A DNA stretch of 64,000 bases from Trichopria drosophilae (GCA_030407085.1 CM059584.1:91830501-91894500), one strand, 5' to 3'; positions 10,831-22,480 are shown, numbered from the stretch's first letter. Notes: generated by a model not told the origin, from the letters alone. Program-made: numbers and translations.

Positions 10831-11015
10831 ACCTACGGTCTGGGTCGAAGTAACTAAAATTAACTTTTTTACGAATTTTTTTATGACTCGATGTGGGGAT
10901 CGACTTCAAAATCTAATAAGTAATAAGATAAGTCATGCCAAATGTTAAAGAGGTTACACGTCTAAATCCGTCTTTCCGTTCTCGAGATATCGCGCAGACA
11001 AAATTTTGCACACGG

Positions 11016-11045
11016 ACGGACGGGCGGACGGATGGACGTACAATA
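11016..11045. repeat. short (ACGG)n tract in a dispersed-repeat context
   Basis: A run of GGACGGACGGGCGGACGG lies just after CGAGATATCGCGCAGAC. The combination looks like the end of a dispersed insect repeat, but its family is not known to me. Confidence 0.4.
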
Positions 11046-11059
11046 TAACAGACATTTGG

Positions 11060-11600
11060 AAGACAACGTATTGCGGACTATATCGGACGCGCTAGACAGA
11101 TGATCTCACAAAATAACTTACATTAAGTAAGCTGGGAAGTTAACGAACTAAATGAGTATTTCAACTTTTAAACTGGTTATGATTTTTGTATCAAAAATAA
11201 TGCCCGAAGTGTGAAAATTAAAAAATCTGAGCTGACCAAATTCAATACTTCACCTTATATCCGGGATTATCATGTACGTCCATCTTCCTGTAGCTTCATT
11301 ATCCCAGCTTGTCTGCCACATATCCAGGGTAGTTGCTCGTTTCTCGACTAACACAGCTTCCTTACCACTTACACTGTTTTTTGGTAGATTCTTTTCAGTT
11401 CCAGGGCCAGTAGCTCTACTGTTATTACCCCTGTTACTATGTATATGGACGCGGAGGACTCGCGTGCTTAACGCTCAGATACCAAGCTGGGACTGATTCC
11501 CCTGCCCCCCCCCCCCCCCCATAAGTTACCGATAACGTTAAGAGGCGTTCACGCAACATCTTTCCCTTTTTATTAACATAAAACATTACAATAAAAATTA
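11060..11600. other. no gene seen; poly-C tract near 11503-11520
   Basis: Spacer between the simple tract and the Gypsy remnant. A homopolymer C run of about 18 is the only notable feature. The plus frame 11272-11496 has no motif. Confidence 0.35.
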
Positions 11601-11607
11601 CATTGAA

Positions 11608-12600
11608 TTAATGGCTTACATGGTTCCCGTAGCGCTCAGGAGGACCGCAGTTTCTTCTGGGCCTGCCCTGATGTGGTTCTCGAATATCTTGATTTCCGCT
11701 ACTTAGATTATAAGAATTTGTATCGTTTTCGGTTATATTCATATCAACTGACGGGTTGTATTTAGCATTTTCCTCGTGATCGCTCTTATAAGGTGCCGTT
11801 ACCAAATTCCATCTGTTACGTTTTACGAAACTGCCTCTATTTGTTTTAATTAAGTAGGTAGGAGTTTGGAGTTTTTAACTGTTGAACTATTCTACCATAT
11901 ACGCAAGTCGATAACCCAAACTTTATCATTGACTTTTAGATTCGACAGTTTACAAGAGCGGTGATATCTATCATAAAATTTTGCCCCTTTGTCCTTGTTA
12001 ATATCCTCAAATTTAGATACTTCATAGTGATTTTCAAGTGTACCTAAGTGCCAAGGTAAAATCGGTAGAGTCGAACGTATTTTCCTGGACAACATCATTT
12101 CTGCCGGGCTTTACCCCTTTTCAGCAGGCGTCGATCTGTACGCGAATAATCCTTCATTTATATCTGTACATTCTTTTATAATATTCTTAGCGATTTTTAC
12201 AGCTGCTTCTGCTGCGCCATTACATTGCTGATATTTAGGAGACCTTTTGATATGCGAAAAATTGTATTTTTTGCAAACCGTTTAAATTCGGATTCAAATT
12301 GTTTACCACAGTCTGACCTTACAATTTCTAACATGTCAAAACGTGGGAATGTTTCTTGACACTTTGTGATAACCTCCATTTGGGTTAACTCGTTTAAAGT
12401 ATGAATTTCGATATATCTACTGTAATAATCTGTCATTATTAAATACCACTTTTCGCATTTGAATAAATCTGAACCTATTTTTTGCCACGGACGGGAATGG
12501 AAATTTTCCTTTATAAATGGCTCTTTGTTGTTTACTTTGTGCTCTACGCATTCGGGGCAAAATTCGACAATGTTTTTTTAATTGAGACCTTCGACCTGGC
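11608..12600 (-). pseudogene. Gypsy integrase, broken
   Basis: Frame 12436-12197 has MTDYYSRYIEIHTLNEL and SDCGKQFESEFKRF, the first and second core regions; the usual DNG is DCG here. Frame 12098-11892 has a GTLENHYE..VNDKVWV tail. Frame 11805-11608 ends in RPRRNCGPPERYG, the basic Pro/Arg C-terminus common in these polyproteins. The protein would insert element cDNA into the genome. Frames are separated by stops, so it is inactive. Confidence 0.7.
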
Positions 12601-12718
12601 CACCATACTGACTGATTTGCTCGCGCTCTACATTTGTTAATTCCTATCCGCTATGTTTTTTATTTAGAATTTCCATTTGTAACGAGGATGGAACAATTAT
12701 TCTCTAAAATAACATTAA

Positions 12719-13521
12719 CTACTTTCCCGTGTAAAAAACATTGTGTTTTAACGCCAAGTAAGATTGTAGACCGTCATTCAAATTAACTTTACTAAGCCAT
12801 CCTTCTATGCAATAGTTTTTTAGATTATTACATATATCATCACTTTGTTGTTTCGATTCAAATCTGTCTAACATACTTTTAGAAGTTGGTACGCTTTTAA
12901 GTACGATTCTGTCATAATTGCAAATTTCTGCTGGGAAGTTATCGTTGACAGATTTGTTATTCGTAAGAGGTGCCCTCGACAAACAATCAGCTAAGATTAA
13001 TTGCGTACGCGGTACATAAATAATTTCATACTTGAATCGCATTAAGCGTAATCGTATTCTTTATAATAGAGGTTCGTTTAGTGATTTTGTTTTTATTTGA
13101 AGCAGTGGTTTATGATCGGTTTCTAAGCAACTGTTTATACCTAACACGTATTCTTTGAAGTGTTCACAAGCATAGGTTAGAGCTAAAGCTTTCTTTTCGA
13201 TCTGACTATATTTTTGTTCTAATGGGGAGTGCGTTTTTTATGCGTATGCGACTTCTCGTTTTTTGTCAGTATTCTTTTGGATTAACACCGCTCTTAAGCT
13301 GTAATTCGAGGCATCGGCTTGAATCATAATTTTTTTTAATCGCAATGTGATAATATAGGAGCTTGAGTTATTAACTGCTTTAAGCTTTGAAAAGCGCGCT
13401 CTTGTATGCCAGTCCATATAAAATACACATCCTTTCTTAATAGCCAATGTAATACTTCTAGGATTTCAGCTTTGTTTGGAATAAATTTATTCACATAATT
13501 TATTGCCCCCAAAAATCGCAT
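12719..13521 (-). pseudogene. Gypsy RT thumb and RNase H, broken
   Basis: Frame 13521-13336 shows MRFLGAINYVNKFIPNKAE and then WTGIQERAFQSLKQ, the RT thumb and connection. Frame 13447-13238 shows IQADASNYSLRAVLIQ, the RNase H start with its catalytic Asp. Frame 13042-12719 shows ADCLSRAP, the RNase H end. RNase H would remove the RNA template during cDNA synthesis. The three frames are mutually shifted. Confidence 0.72.
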
Positions 13522-13654
13522 AAGGTCCGTTTTATTTTTAGGTGATGGGTATTCTAAAATGGCTGAAACTCGTTTTGGGTGTATTTTCTACCTGCTTCTG
13601 AAACTACATGACCTAAGAATTCAACTTCTGCAGAAATGTTCGTTTTAAGAACTC

Positions 13655-13921
13655 TGTAGAGAGAATGTGGTTCAGGAAATCACGTCAAAAAAGACACACG
13701 ACGAGAGTTACAAAAAAAAAAATTATTGTGCACGTTTACAGTCTATAAGTTTTCGCATGATCGATTATAGGAGATCCTCGTTCCGACATTGCCAAATTAC
13801 TACTGCCTGTGGAGAAGGAGAACTTATGGTTCGAGACTTCTATAACGCACACATATACGCTGATATTTATACAAACAAAGCCAACACTATAAGGCGCGAC
13901 ACACCAATTCGATTGCAAACA
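13655..13921 (-). repeat. possible solo LTR inserted in the Gypsy RT
   Basis: The RT frame stops at NENKCR (about 13922) and resumes at VLKTNISAEVEFLGHVV (about 13652). The 267 bases between start TGTTTGC and end CTCTACA on the minus strand, so they have TG...CA ends, and contain TATAAATATCAG early on. A clean 4-5-bp target duplication was not found (flanks TAGA and GAGT). This fits a solo LTR or another small insert of unknown type. Confidence 0.4.
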
Positions 13922-14820
13922 TCTACATTTGTTTTCATTAAGAGTTACACCTACTTTTTCCAACCTGCTAAAAATAATGTTTAAAATCTAGTCGTGTTTT
14001 GGTTTTGTTTCTGTATACACAAGAATATCGTCTACATGCACACTTACATTTTGTAAAACGTTAAAAATTTCTGAAAACCCTTGCGAAAAGTAGCCAGGTG
14101 CACAATTTATCCCAAACGGTAGACGTGTAAACATGAACCTGCCAAACGGCATAATAAATGTAGTCAGTTTTTGACTTCTTCGTCAATTTTTGCTTGATAA
14201 AATTCCGCTTCAGCATCCAATTTCGGAAAGAATGTACTGCCTTTAAGACTGGCTAACGCAACGTCTACTTTACTGGTATTATAATACATTTGAGTTCAAG
14301 TCTATTGAGTTCATTTTTTACTTTAGTTCTTATTGGTAAGGCAGCTGTTCTTGGTGCAGATTGAAAAAAAAACGAAATGGCATATCTTTAAGTTGAATTT
14401 TTAACGGTTTAGTAAACTGTCCTATGCAATCGAATACTTTTGGAAATTGTATGACGTAATGGTGTGCGCTTTGATTATTAGTCGATTCGAGATTGTTTAA
14501 AACTTTGATCAAACCTATTTTTTTTTATCTCTGGTTTTCCGAATAAACAGTTTTGTAAAATGTCCAAAACGTAAACACGCGCTACAATGATCCTATTTTT
14601 CAAATAATATTTACATCAATATAGCCAATCAAAGAAAGTCTTTTGCCATCCGGACCGACAACAATTTTACGACTTTCACGTATCATGCTTCTAGAGCTTC
14701 TGGGTACTGCGTTTAACGGAAAACATGTTACATCTGCGACCGAGTCTACTACAAATTTGATTCATTACCAAATTCGTGAATACGCGCGTTAAGAACTAAA
14801 TCATCACTGGCCTCGTTAAC
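13922..14820 (-). pseudogene. Gypsy protease and RT palm, broken
   Basis: Frame around 14760 reads FVVDSVADVTCFP, where the family has DSGAD: the Gly after Ser is Val. Then comes frame 14512-14330 (HHYVIQFPKVFDCIGQFTK), the usual lead-in to RT, followed by degenerate palm sequence around 14280-14000 with several stops, and LEKVGVTLNENKC. The active-site YxDD box cannot be read cleanly. Inactive. Confidence 0.62.
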
Positions 14821-15080
14821 GCTACTTGTGGCTCCTAAAAACCAAGTGTCTTCTTCAGAGTCTTCATCTGCTTCGGGTATATCTTCGACTCGAGTGATCT
14901 TGTTTGTAGACCTCGATCTGCAGACATCGTGTCAATGTCCAAACTTATTGCATTTTCTACAGCGAAATTTTATGATTATAAGATGAGGGCGTTCCTGGAA
15001 GACTCTCAAGGTTGTATTGAGAAACCATTTTATTGTACCGATTAACTTTATTAGTTTTAAGTATTAGTATTGAATATATA

Positions 15081-17090
15081 CAGAGTGTCCGAAAAGTATG
15101 GAAACGGTCCTGTAACTTTTGAAAGAAAAGATATTTCAAAAACTGAAACACATGACAAGATTTTTCAAAAAATCTATTTTTTCTGCGGGGTTCCACCCCC
15201 CCCCCCCCCGGGGGGCATAGGGCACGAGGGGGGATGAATATCTTAAATGGCAACATGGGTCGAGTGGGGGCTCATTTAAAAGGTCTTTTCGAGGTCATAA
15301 TCGACTTTTAAAACTTTTAATCTAGTAACTTTTGAACAAATGGAGGTTTTGACAATTGCCGAATTAAGCGAAACCATTTTTCAAAAATATCTTTTTTTGC
15401 CTGTTTTTGAGGTTAGAAAAAATGTAAGGTGATGAGTGGATTCGTGTTTGGGAGGTCAACATACATTGGATAGCATAAAAAGCACTATAAACATGCACCG
15501 AATTTTTATTTTAGGCAAGTTTTAAAATTTTTTCCAACAAATTAAGAGCTTTCGGACGCCATATTGGGGCGGACATTTGGGATTTTGCAAATGCGCTCTC
15601 GGCAATCGAAAGTATAAACCTTAAGCTGTAAAATGAGCCCTCACTCGTATTTTTTTTTGTTTTTAATTGCGGGCAGAGCAGTGTTCGGTTGACGTGGAAC
15701 GTCCCATGTATACATACATTTCATTAATTTAAAATGGCTGATATAAAATGTCGGATCATTTTTCTGAAATGCACTCGGATTTGAATGCAATTCCTTAGTT
15801 GCAGACTTGCAATAGACGATGCCGTTTTTGAAATTTGTAGTGGCGTCCTTTGCCTTTCACTATTTCAAAGTTTCCCGATTCTCACCGCGAGGAGGTGGAC
15901 GATTTTGAGAATCATTTTTTTTTTATTTTATTTCATTGAAAAAGCCATGGAATTGCGGAATCTAAAAGTAATATTTTTTATTTTGTTAGGTTTAATATTT
16001 CTAGTATTTTATTAAGCTTGTGCCAACTACTGAATGAGATGTTCAAATTGATGTCCTTCAGCAACTTGACAATATCCCAATAGTGCATAGAAGTTATCAT
16101 TTACTTTTTGCAGCGTTTCTTGAGATATCGAATTAGAACATTGAATTATTCTTTCCTTTAACACATCAATGTCTATAGGCTTTGTTTCGTGCACCTTGTT
16201 CTTAAAAAAAATCCGTAAAAATAATCCGGAGGAGTTAGATCCGGTGAGCTTGGTGGCCACTCAATCGAACCTCTCCTGCCGATCGAACGCGCGGGGAAAA
16301 TTTTGTTCAATCGATTGCGTACAATCAAACCAAAATGACACGGAGCACCATCACGTTGAAACCAGACATTGTCAAATGCTGTACCAGTAATTTTTTGGAT
16401 TGCTGGTATAACATAGGTATTCAATAAATTGAAGTACGCCACAGCTGTGAAATTTTCTTCAACGAAGAAAGGTCCAACAATTTGATTGCACAAAATTCCA
16501 ACCCAAACATTGATTTTCTGCGAATGTTATGTGTGGGTATCTCTCATCCAATGAGAATTTTCGTCTGACCAATATCGCATATTGTGTCTATTAACTTCTC
16601 CACTCAATTGAAAAGAGGCTTCATCGGAGAAGCATATCCAGAACTTAAAAAACTCATTTTCGTCACACCCTCTCATCATTTCCTCACAAAATTCTAATCT
16701 GCGATCGAAATCGTCTTCCGAAAGCTCTTGCACAAATTTTATTTTATATGGATAAAACTTATTTTGTCTTAGTATTTCAAGGACACACGATTTGTCGATA
16801 CCAGTTTTCTTGCGAAATCTTCCTAACTGAAGTATGGACCTCCTCAACAACACAAGCACAGACTGCTAAACTGTTATCTTCGTTTGTAGCCGTTTTTGGT
16901 CTCCCCGATTTTGGACGATCTCTGACAGAGCCAGTATCGTGAAATCGAGAAGCAGTTTTACAAACATTTGATTTGAGTATGATTATACTGTTGGGCGACT
17001 TATTCGTAAGATCTTTTTTTATCACCACATCCTCGTAGAATAAGGATTTCGATTCTTTCTTTTTCTGTTAAAGACATTTTACATCAAAAG
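15081..17090 (-). mobile_element. mariner (D,D41D type), one end only found
   Basis: At 15079 a TA precedes CAGAGTGTCCGAAAAG, a diverged copy of the terminus of the 2190-7266 mariner, followed by the same TTCCACCCCC and TGGCAACATGGGTCGAG subterminal motifs. A minus-strand transposase ends about 740 bases inward. The matching right terminus was not found up to 19 kb, so the far end is lost or too diverged. The terminus and the transposase may also belong to two different insertions. Confidence 0.6.
16028..17078 (-). pseudogene. mariner D,D41D transposase, frameshifted
   Basis: It starts with MSLTEKERIEILILRGCGD at 17078 and can be followed through CKTASRFHDTGSVRDRPKSG, CFSDEASFQLSGEVNRHN, YWSDENSHWMRD, VWFQRDGAPCHFG and SPDLTPPDYFYGFFL to LGYCQVAEGHQFEHLIQ at 16028. 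All three catalytic Asp codons survive, with 41 residues between the second Asp and that of LTPPD. About four frameshifts break it (near 17000, 16810, 16525 and 16200), so no active protein is made. Length if whole would be near 350 residues, normal for the family. Confidence 0.85.
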
Positions 17091-18350
17091 CAAGGAGACA
17101 GAATACAGAATTTAATAAATGGAAGAAATTTTATGTAAATGGTGATAAAACGAAAAAAAAAGAAAAAATAACAAGAAATTATGATGGTAAAAAGTTAAAA
17201 GTAAAATTGTCGTACGAGTAAGCGCAGTATTATCGTATCACTCGAGTCACACTCAATATAAATTTTGATCGATCTTCCCGTTAGAATATTCTGAACAAAA
17301 CGCACTTCCTTTACGAGAAAGTCGTAATCAAGAAGTACACGTATGTTGCCATCTGTCAACGAGATATTGTACGAAATAGTCGTGAAAAACTTGAAAATTA
17401 TATCACACGCAAAGCGAAATTTCGAATGTTTATTCTGTGGGTCACCTTCAACGAAAACGACGTTCTTGCGTACGTGAATCTTTTTCAGCAGGATCGCATA
17501 CTTTAATTATTGAGACTCACACGATTTCGTGATTCGACTGCACTTATTGTAAGAAACTCGTACTAAATTTTTAATATGGGTCAGTTCACGTCAAAACTAT
17601 CACGATTTGCAAGTGGTTTTCGGATTTTCCCGAAATTCGGTATAATTATACTTTCATATAAGAGAAAATTTTTGCCTAAAGGATTTTTTTAAATTTTCAA
17701 AATTAGAGACACAACGGGGTGATGAATTTTAAATCGAATTATTTTTTAATTCTCTATAACTCTCGAACGCGTAGTTGGATTTTCATGAACCGAAGATGAT
17801 ATTGAAGCTAAAAATGTATATTTTCAAAATAGAATAAGAAGATACAACAAATTTTCAATTTTGCCCAAAAAAAGTCAAAAATATTTTTTAACCCAATTTT
17901 CTGCGAGCTTCTCTATCTTTATTTTTTAAAAGACATTTTGAATTCCTTATAATTTCACCTTTAATTTAAAAAAGAAAATTGATGGAGTCATTTATAGGGC
18001 CGAAGACATTGACCTTTGAATGAGAACATGCGGCGTAACGCGCCTCGTCGTCCGCGGCCGCAGGCGTTGTACGTTGCGCTCTTAGGTTGAATCTACTCGA
18101 AATTTGTTCACTAAGTTTCTCGCGAGCGAAATAACACCCCGTTTGGTTCATATGAGCTTGGCGGTCGCGGTGAAAAGTACATGTTATACCGTATTTTGAG
18201 TATTGTCCCGTATAATCCCCGTATTGTCATCAGCTCATTTGCTATATTTCATATACGCATTTGTACGTAACCGACAGTAACCGAATTTTATGAAATTTAG
18301 TTTCACAGGTTTTAAAAGCGACTTGTACTCGATTAAAGTTATTGGTTTTA
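17090..18350. other. no gene seen; AT-rich spacer
   Basis: AT-rich sequence between two element remnants. The frame at minus 17966-18151 has no motif, and I see no repeat pair. Its 3' part (17600-17960) has the texture of old repeat DNA, but nothing specific is recognised. Confidence 0.35.
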
Positions 18351-18352
18351 AA

Positions 18353-19660
18353 ATGCCAAAACCTCCACGGTGTTTTAATCCTTTTAGATAAAGGCTCATA
18401 ATGTTACAGACAAGGCGAAACTCCGACAAATTTCCGAGTCGATCAAAAAAGAATTTTCTCGCAGCTCGGATAATTATGTATGTAATACGTGCCGTTTCAA
18501 ACTTACCAAACGGAAATCAATCAATAATCCAGAAGATCAAGTTCTTTCTACTCAATCAGAATATGAACCACAATCAAACAATGATCAACTTCAAGATGAA
18601 GTAGAATTTAATCAGTCAGAAGCCGAACCACATTCAAACAGTGATCAACTTCAAGATGAAGAAGAATTTAATCAATTGGAAAATGAACCGATATATAATG
18701 AAAATGACAATTTTGAGCGCAGTTTTGCGAATGAAGAAAATCTTAATAAATTGAATTCAATTCTGGAAATACTACAAATCCCACTAATCGCCAAAAGTCA
18801 ATATCTTCGCACTCAAACTGCTCAATGTAAAAAGTTACAAGAGATTTATGCAGCTTTTGATGCTCAATTGCAAAAGGTATTTAATTATAATCAAAATCAC
18901 TCCGGCAAAAAAGATGTAGAAGAATTTACTAATGAAATTAAACAAAAAATAACCGAGAAACGAAAGAAGTCTGATATTGTAGAACTTTTGACAATGGTAC
19001 CGAAGAGTTGGAGTATTCGAAAAATTGTAACGGAATTTGACGTCCCTTATAGTTTAGCGCGAAAGGCGGTACAATTGAATTTGACAAATGGTATTGGTTC
19101 CTCACCAAATCCCAGACCTGGTAAAAAGTTACCTAATGAAGCTGTAGAAATCGTGCAAAGCTTTTATTATGAATGCGATATCAGTCGGCTGCTGCCTGGA
19201 AAAAAAGACTGCATTTCCGTAAAACAAAGTGACGGTTCTCGAAAATCGATACAAAAGCGATTGATTCTGGGAAATTTAAAAGAAGTTTATGCCAGTTTTA
19301 AAGAAACGTTCCCGGATCTCAAAGTTGGGTTCACTAAGTTTGCTGTATTGCGACCTCGCGAATGTATTTTTGCTGGTGCAAGCGGGACTCATTCTATCTG
19401 TGTTTGTAAAATCCACGAAAACACAAAATTACTCAAAGATGGAGCAAATTTTGGTGTTTTGATTGCTAATAGTGACGATGTAAATCTACAGTGCTTAGTC
19501 TCGTATAGTACTATGTTGAAATCAATGACCTGCGATCCTCAAACACCTTCTTGTTGTTTGGGATCATGTGATTCCTGACCAGGTGTTGAACCATAGATGG
19601 AAAAAGTACGAAATGTATTTGAAAGTACCTGTATTGATCAAATCACCTACAATTCTTGGA
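18353..19660 (+). pseudogene. unrecognised transposon-like protein, N-terminal half
   Basis: ATG 18353 begins MPKPPRCFNPF. A small frameshift near 18390 leads into a long frame to TGA 19576-19578 that contains KLRQISESIKKEF, NYVCNTCRFKL, a coiled region, SIRKIVTEFDVPYSLARKAV (possible helix-turn-helix), FYYECDISRLLPGKKD and a Cys-rich end (LRPRECIFAGASGTHSICVC, CCLGSCDS). The family-like reading continues past TGA as PGVEP, TAG, MEKVRNVFES to about 19660, where tandem repeats start. Cys and His spacing suggests zinc binding. I associate this kind of protein with repeated, transposon-like genes in insects but cannot name the superfamily. Two nonsense codons make it a pseudogene. An acidic 20-residue repeat occurs at 18553-18672. 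Confidence 0.65.
18553..18672 (+). repeat. in-frame 60-bp direct repeat
   Basis: Two consecutive 60-base units, each with TCAA and GATCAACTTCAAGATGAAG, encode acidic Gln/Asn/Glu-rich 20-residue repeats inside the unrecognised protein. Because 60 is a multiple of three the frame is kept. Confidence 0.8.
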
Positions 19661-19661
19661 C

Positions 19662-19990
19662 TTGCTGATTATCGGGGTCGCTGATTATGAATCCGAGATT
19701 AGTTTTGTGAAATTCAAAATGGCGGATCCAATATGACGGACACAAATTTTAAATATAACTGTATTTGGACAAAATTTGTTACTCGTGGATTTTCGCGGTC
19801 GCTGATTCCGAATCCCAGGTTAGTTTTGAGAAATTCAAAATGGAGGATCCAATATGGCGGACAGACATTTTAAATATAACTCTAGTTGGATAAAATTTGT
19901 TACTCGGCGATTTTCAGGGTCTCTGATTACGAATCCAAGGTTAGTCTCGTGCAATTCAAAATGGCGGACCTAATATGGAGGACACAAATG
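19662..19990. repeat. three 121-bp tandem repeats
   Basis: The core AATTCAAAATGGCGGATCC (or close relatives) recurs at 19711, 19832 and 19953, a period of 121. Each unit also has a CTGATTATGAATCC-like and a TTAAATATAACT-like segment. Weaker single relatives (AAATTCAAAATGGCGGATCC) occur near 40910 and 41050. Confidence 0.8.
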
Positions 19991-20174
19991 TAATAATTGT
20001 ATTATATATTACATATATTGCATTTTATATCTGTACATATAATAAAAATGCTTTTATGCATGATAATAATCGTATATTTCATATATACGTGAAATCAATT
20101 AAAAATTGTTTATATTATATATATAACAGGATGTTTTTGAGAGTAATATTTTAGAATTAACACACGCTATATAT

Positions 20175-20190
20175 AGATAAATCGGTCACC

Positions 20191-20281
<91 letters not shown>

Positions 20282-20294
20282 GGCCGATTTATCT
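20175..20294. repeat. (TA)n tract enclosed by 18-bp inverted repeat
   Basis: AGATAAATCGGTCACCCT (20175-20192) and AGGGTGGCCGATTTATCT (20277-20294) are inverted copies with one mismatch. Between them lies an almost pure TA run, 20194-20277. The inverted arms look like element termini brought face to face across a TA target. Confidence 0.8.
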
Positions 20295-20654
20295 GAAGAC
20301 ATAGAAATATCTCGAGAACTATGCACAGAATCAAAAAAGGTGTGAGATGAAAGTTGTCCGACACGAAGGGGGGCATCCAGTGATAATGAAATCAACCCCC
20401 CTGTGGGGGGGGGGGACAATAAAACTTAAACAGGGACCCCCCATTTTTTATTGTAGATTTGGATTCCTCGGAAAAAAGTGCACCAATTTGATAGACGAGT
20501 TTTTGCGTTTTGGTTCGATGATAAAAATGAAAATCTGTAAATATTCGTTACAAATAGAGAATGTCACCAGAATTCATTTTAGATCAAAGAAAGTAAAATG
20601 GTTGCCCAGCACATTTTTGAAGAGTAGCAAGGGAAATACTAGACCGTGATTCCA

Positions 20655-20928
20655 ATGGTCGGTGGATTGGTAGAGGTGGCCCCATTAATTCGCCGGCGAG
20701 GTCACCTGATTAAACATCCTACCATCGAATTTCTTCCTATGGGATTACCTAAAAGGTAAGGTTTATAAACAAGTACTAACGACTCGTGAAAACATGGTGG
20801 AACGCATTAGAACTGCTTGCGCAGAAATTTCTGCAGATATGATACTATCCTGTATAAAGTCATTTGAAGAAAGAATAAATAAATGCATTGAAATGGAAGG
20901 TCAACATTTCGAACACTTACTCAAGTAA
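20655..20928 (+). pseudogene. mariner-like transposase C-terminal remnant
   Basis: The reading RWIGRGGPI, then ARSPD (third catalytic region) followed by TAA, then after a frameshift KVYKQVLTTRENMVERIRT, SCIKSFEERINK and EGQHFEHLLK followed by TAA at 926-928 of 20 kb. It resembles the tail of the other mariner transposases here but is a different subfamily. Inactive remnant. Confidence 0.68.
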
Positions 20929-21130
20929 GTGAACAGTGAGAGGCAAAGGGACTCACGTAAAACAAGCACCCCAAAGGGAACAAAAAATACTACGTCCACG
21001 TCGTTATTCCTGGGTAACGCTAAATGTATTTTTTCCCGGCTTTGTTAAAATGACCGTATTCCATATCCGCTATGCGAGGCGAAAGTTGTCAATTCCGCCT
21101 GAGTGCCCGTGCGCATGCGCACTTCGTTCT

Positions 21131-21173
21131 CATTACTCCCGTGGGACGAAAAGTGCTGCCCGCGGGAGTAATG
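21131..21173. repeat. 15-bp hairpin in GC-rich filler
   Basis: CATTACTCCCGTGGG and CCCGCGGGAGTAATG pair with one G-U type mismatch across a 13-base loop. Its role is unknown. It sits in a GC-rich island (20960-21270) inside the mariner-like derivative. Confidence 0.6.
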
Positions 21174-21635
21174 AATGCGGCCAGGAAAAAACTAGCGTAT
21201 GCTTCACGAGAGGAATGCGCGCGCACCTTCCACTCGGGGATCACGCTCTTTCCTCCCTTAAAGCATAATATACTATTTTTGACACACAACCAAATCCATG
21301 ATTATTTTTCAGATAATTTTCATTGTAGCGGCTAGAAAACACATTACCAGAATAATATAATTCAAAGAAAAACGAACATATCGTAGTGGTGGCATTGAAT
21401 AGTATTTTTAAAATAAAATACGTCTACTATTATTTATCAGATGTGATGTGAATTCTGGAGACATCGAATTTTAGGGATTTTTTACTTTCCCTTTTTGTCG
21501 ACTACAGCGTCACCTTGAACCACAATGTAATAAAATAGCTCCTCAGTCAAGTTGGTGTACTTTTTTCCGGAGAATCCAAATCTGCAATAAAAAATGGAGG
21601 TTCCTATTTAAGTTTAATTGTTTTTCCCCCAGGGG

Positions 21636-21695
<60 letters not shown>

Positions 21696-21804
21696 TATAT
21701 ATATATCGGCGAAAAATGACATTTTTAAATTATTTATTACATGTATGTGACATATAATTGCTTCAATTTTTACATACATCCTTCAAATATACATTCCACC
21801 TTTT

Positions 21805-22480
21805 ACAGACATCGTTATAAATAATTTTAATTTAAAAAATGAGTCTATTCGCGAATTATTTCAAAACGATAGTTTCCTTATTTCAAAACGTATTTTTGAA
21901 GCACTTGCAAAATGATCACTTTATAATCAATTTCCTGTATAAGTTTTGCGCCTTTTACAAAAATCGTTAAACATTTTAATTTAAACAATGTGTCCCTTCG
22001 CGAATTGTTTCAAAACGATATTTTGCTTATTTCAACCCGTATTTTTGAAGTGCTAGGAAAATGTTAACATTATAAACAATTTCCTGCAGAAGTTAAGCGC
22101 CTTTTACAGAAATCTTTATAAACATTGTAATTTAAACAATGAGTCCATTCGCGAATTGTTTCAAAACGAATTTTTCCTTATTTCAAACCGTATTTTTGAA
22201 GTGCTTGCAAAATAATAACTTTATCAACAATTTTTTGCACAAGTTATACATCTTTTGCACAAATCGTTATAAACAATGATAATTTATACCATGATTCCAG
22301 TCGCAAATTGTTTCAAAACGATATTTTCCTTATTTGAAACCGTATTTTTGATGTGTTTTGCAAAATAATAACTTTATCAACAATTTCTTGCACAAGTTAT
22401 ACGCCTTATGCAGAAATCGTTATAAACAATGATAATTTATACGATGATTCCAGTCGCGAATGGTTTCAAAACGAAAAGCT
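21805..22480. repeat. satellite-like array, five ~151-bp units
   Basis: The core GCGAATTGTTTCAAAACGA recurs at 21851, 22000, 22151, 22303 and 22456, spaced 149-153 bases. Units also share CCTTATTTCAAA, CGTATTTTTGAAG and CAATTTC(C/T)TGCA segments. AT content is high and copies diverge by many point changes, so the array is old or short-lived. Confidence 0.82.

Larger units (their letters stand above)
11608..14940 (-). mobile_element. decayed Ty3/Gypsy gag-pol, K02A2.6-like
   Basis: Minus-strand order from right to left is zinc knuckle, protease, RT, RNase H, integrase and a basic C-terminal tail, so the polyprotein order is preserved. Signals, each in a different frame segment: CRKCNKFGH (about 14960-14930), FVVDSVADVTCFP (about 14760), LEKVGVTLNENKC (about 13955), RFLGAINYVNKFIPN (13521 on), YVPRTQLILADCLSRAP (13015 on), DYYSRYIEIHTL (12430 on). 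No LTR pair was found. It is interrupted by a 267-bp insertion in the RT and by many frameshifts. Confidence 0.78.
20278..21704 (+). mobile_element. mariner-like derivative with inverted repeats
   Basis: A left block (about 20394-20505: ACTTAAACAGGGACC, TTTTTTATTGTAGATTTGG, GTGCACCAA) is inverted at 21533-21640. The left end begins GGGTGGCCGATTTATCTG beside (TA)n, and the right end runs into a second (TA)n at about 21637-21704. Between the arms lies only a transposase C-terminus and a GC-rich filler. It is a non-autonomous, internally rearranged element. Confidence 0.65.

Noticed and set aside
10739..10948. Frames across the 150-175-bp repeats (for example CLGCIYRGNDLESINAHMQ)
   Set aside because: The same peptide recurs with each repeat unit in different contexts; it reflects the repeat, not a gene.
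20167..20419. Minus-strand frames made of IYIYIY repeats
   Set aside because: Pure translation of the (TA)n tract.
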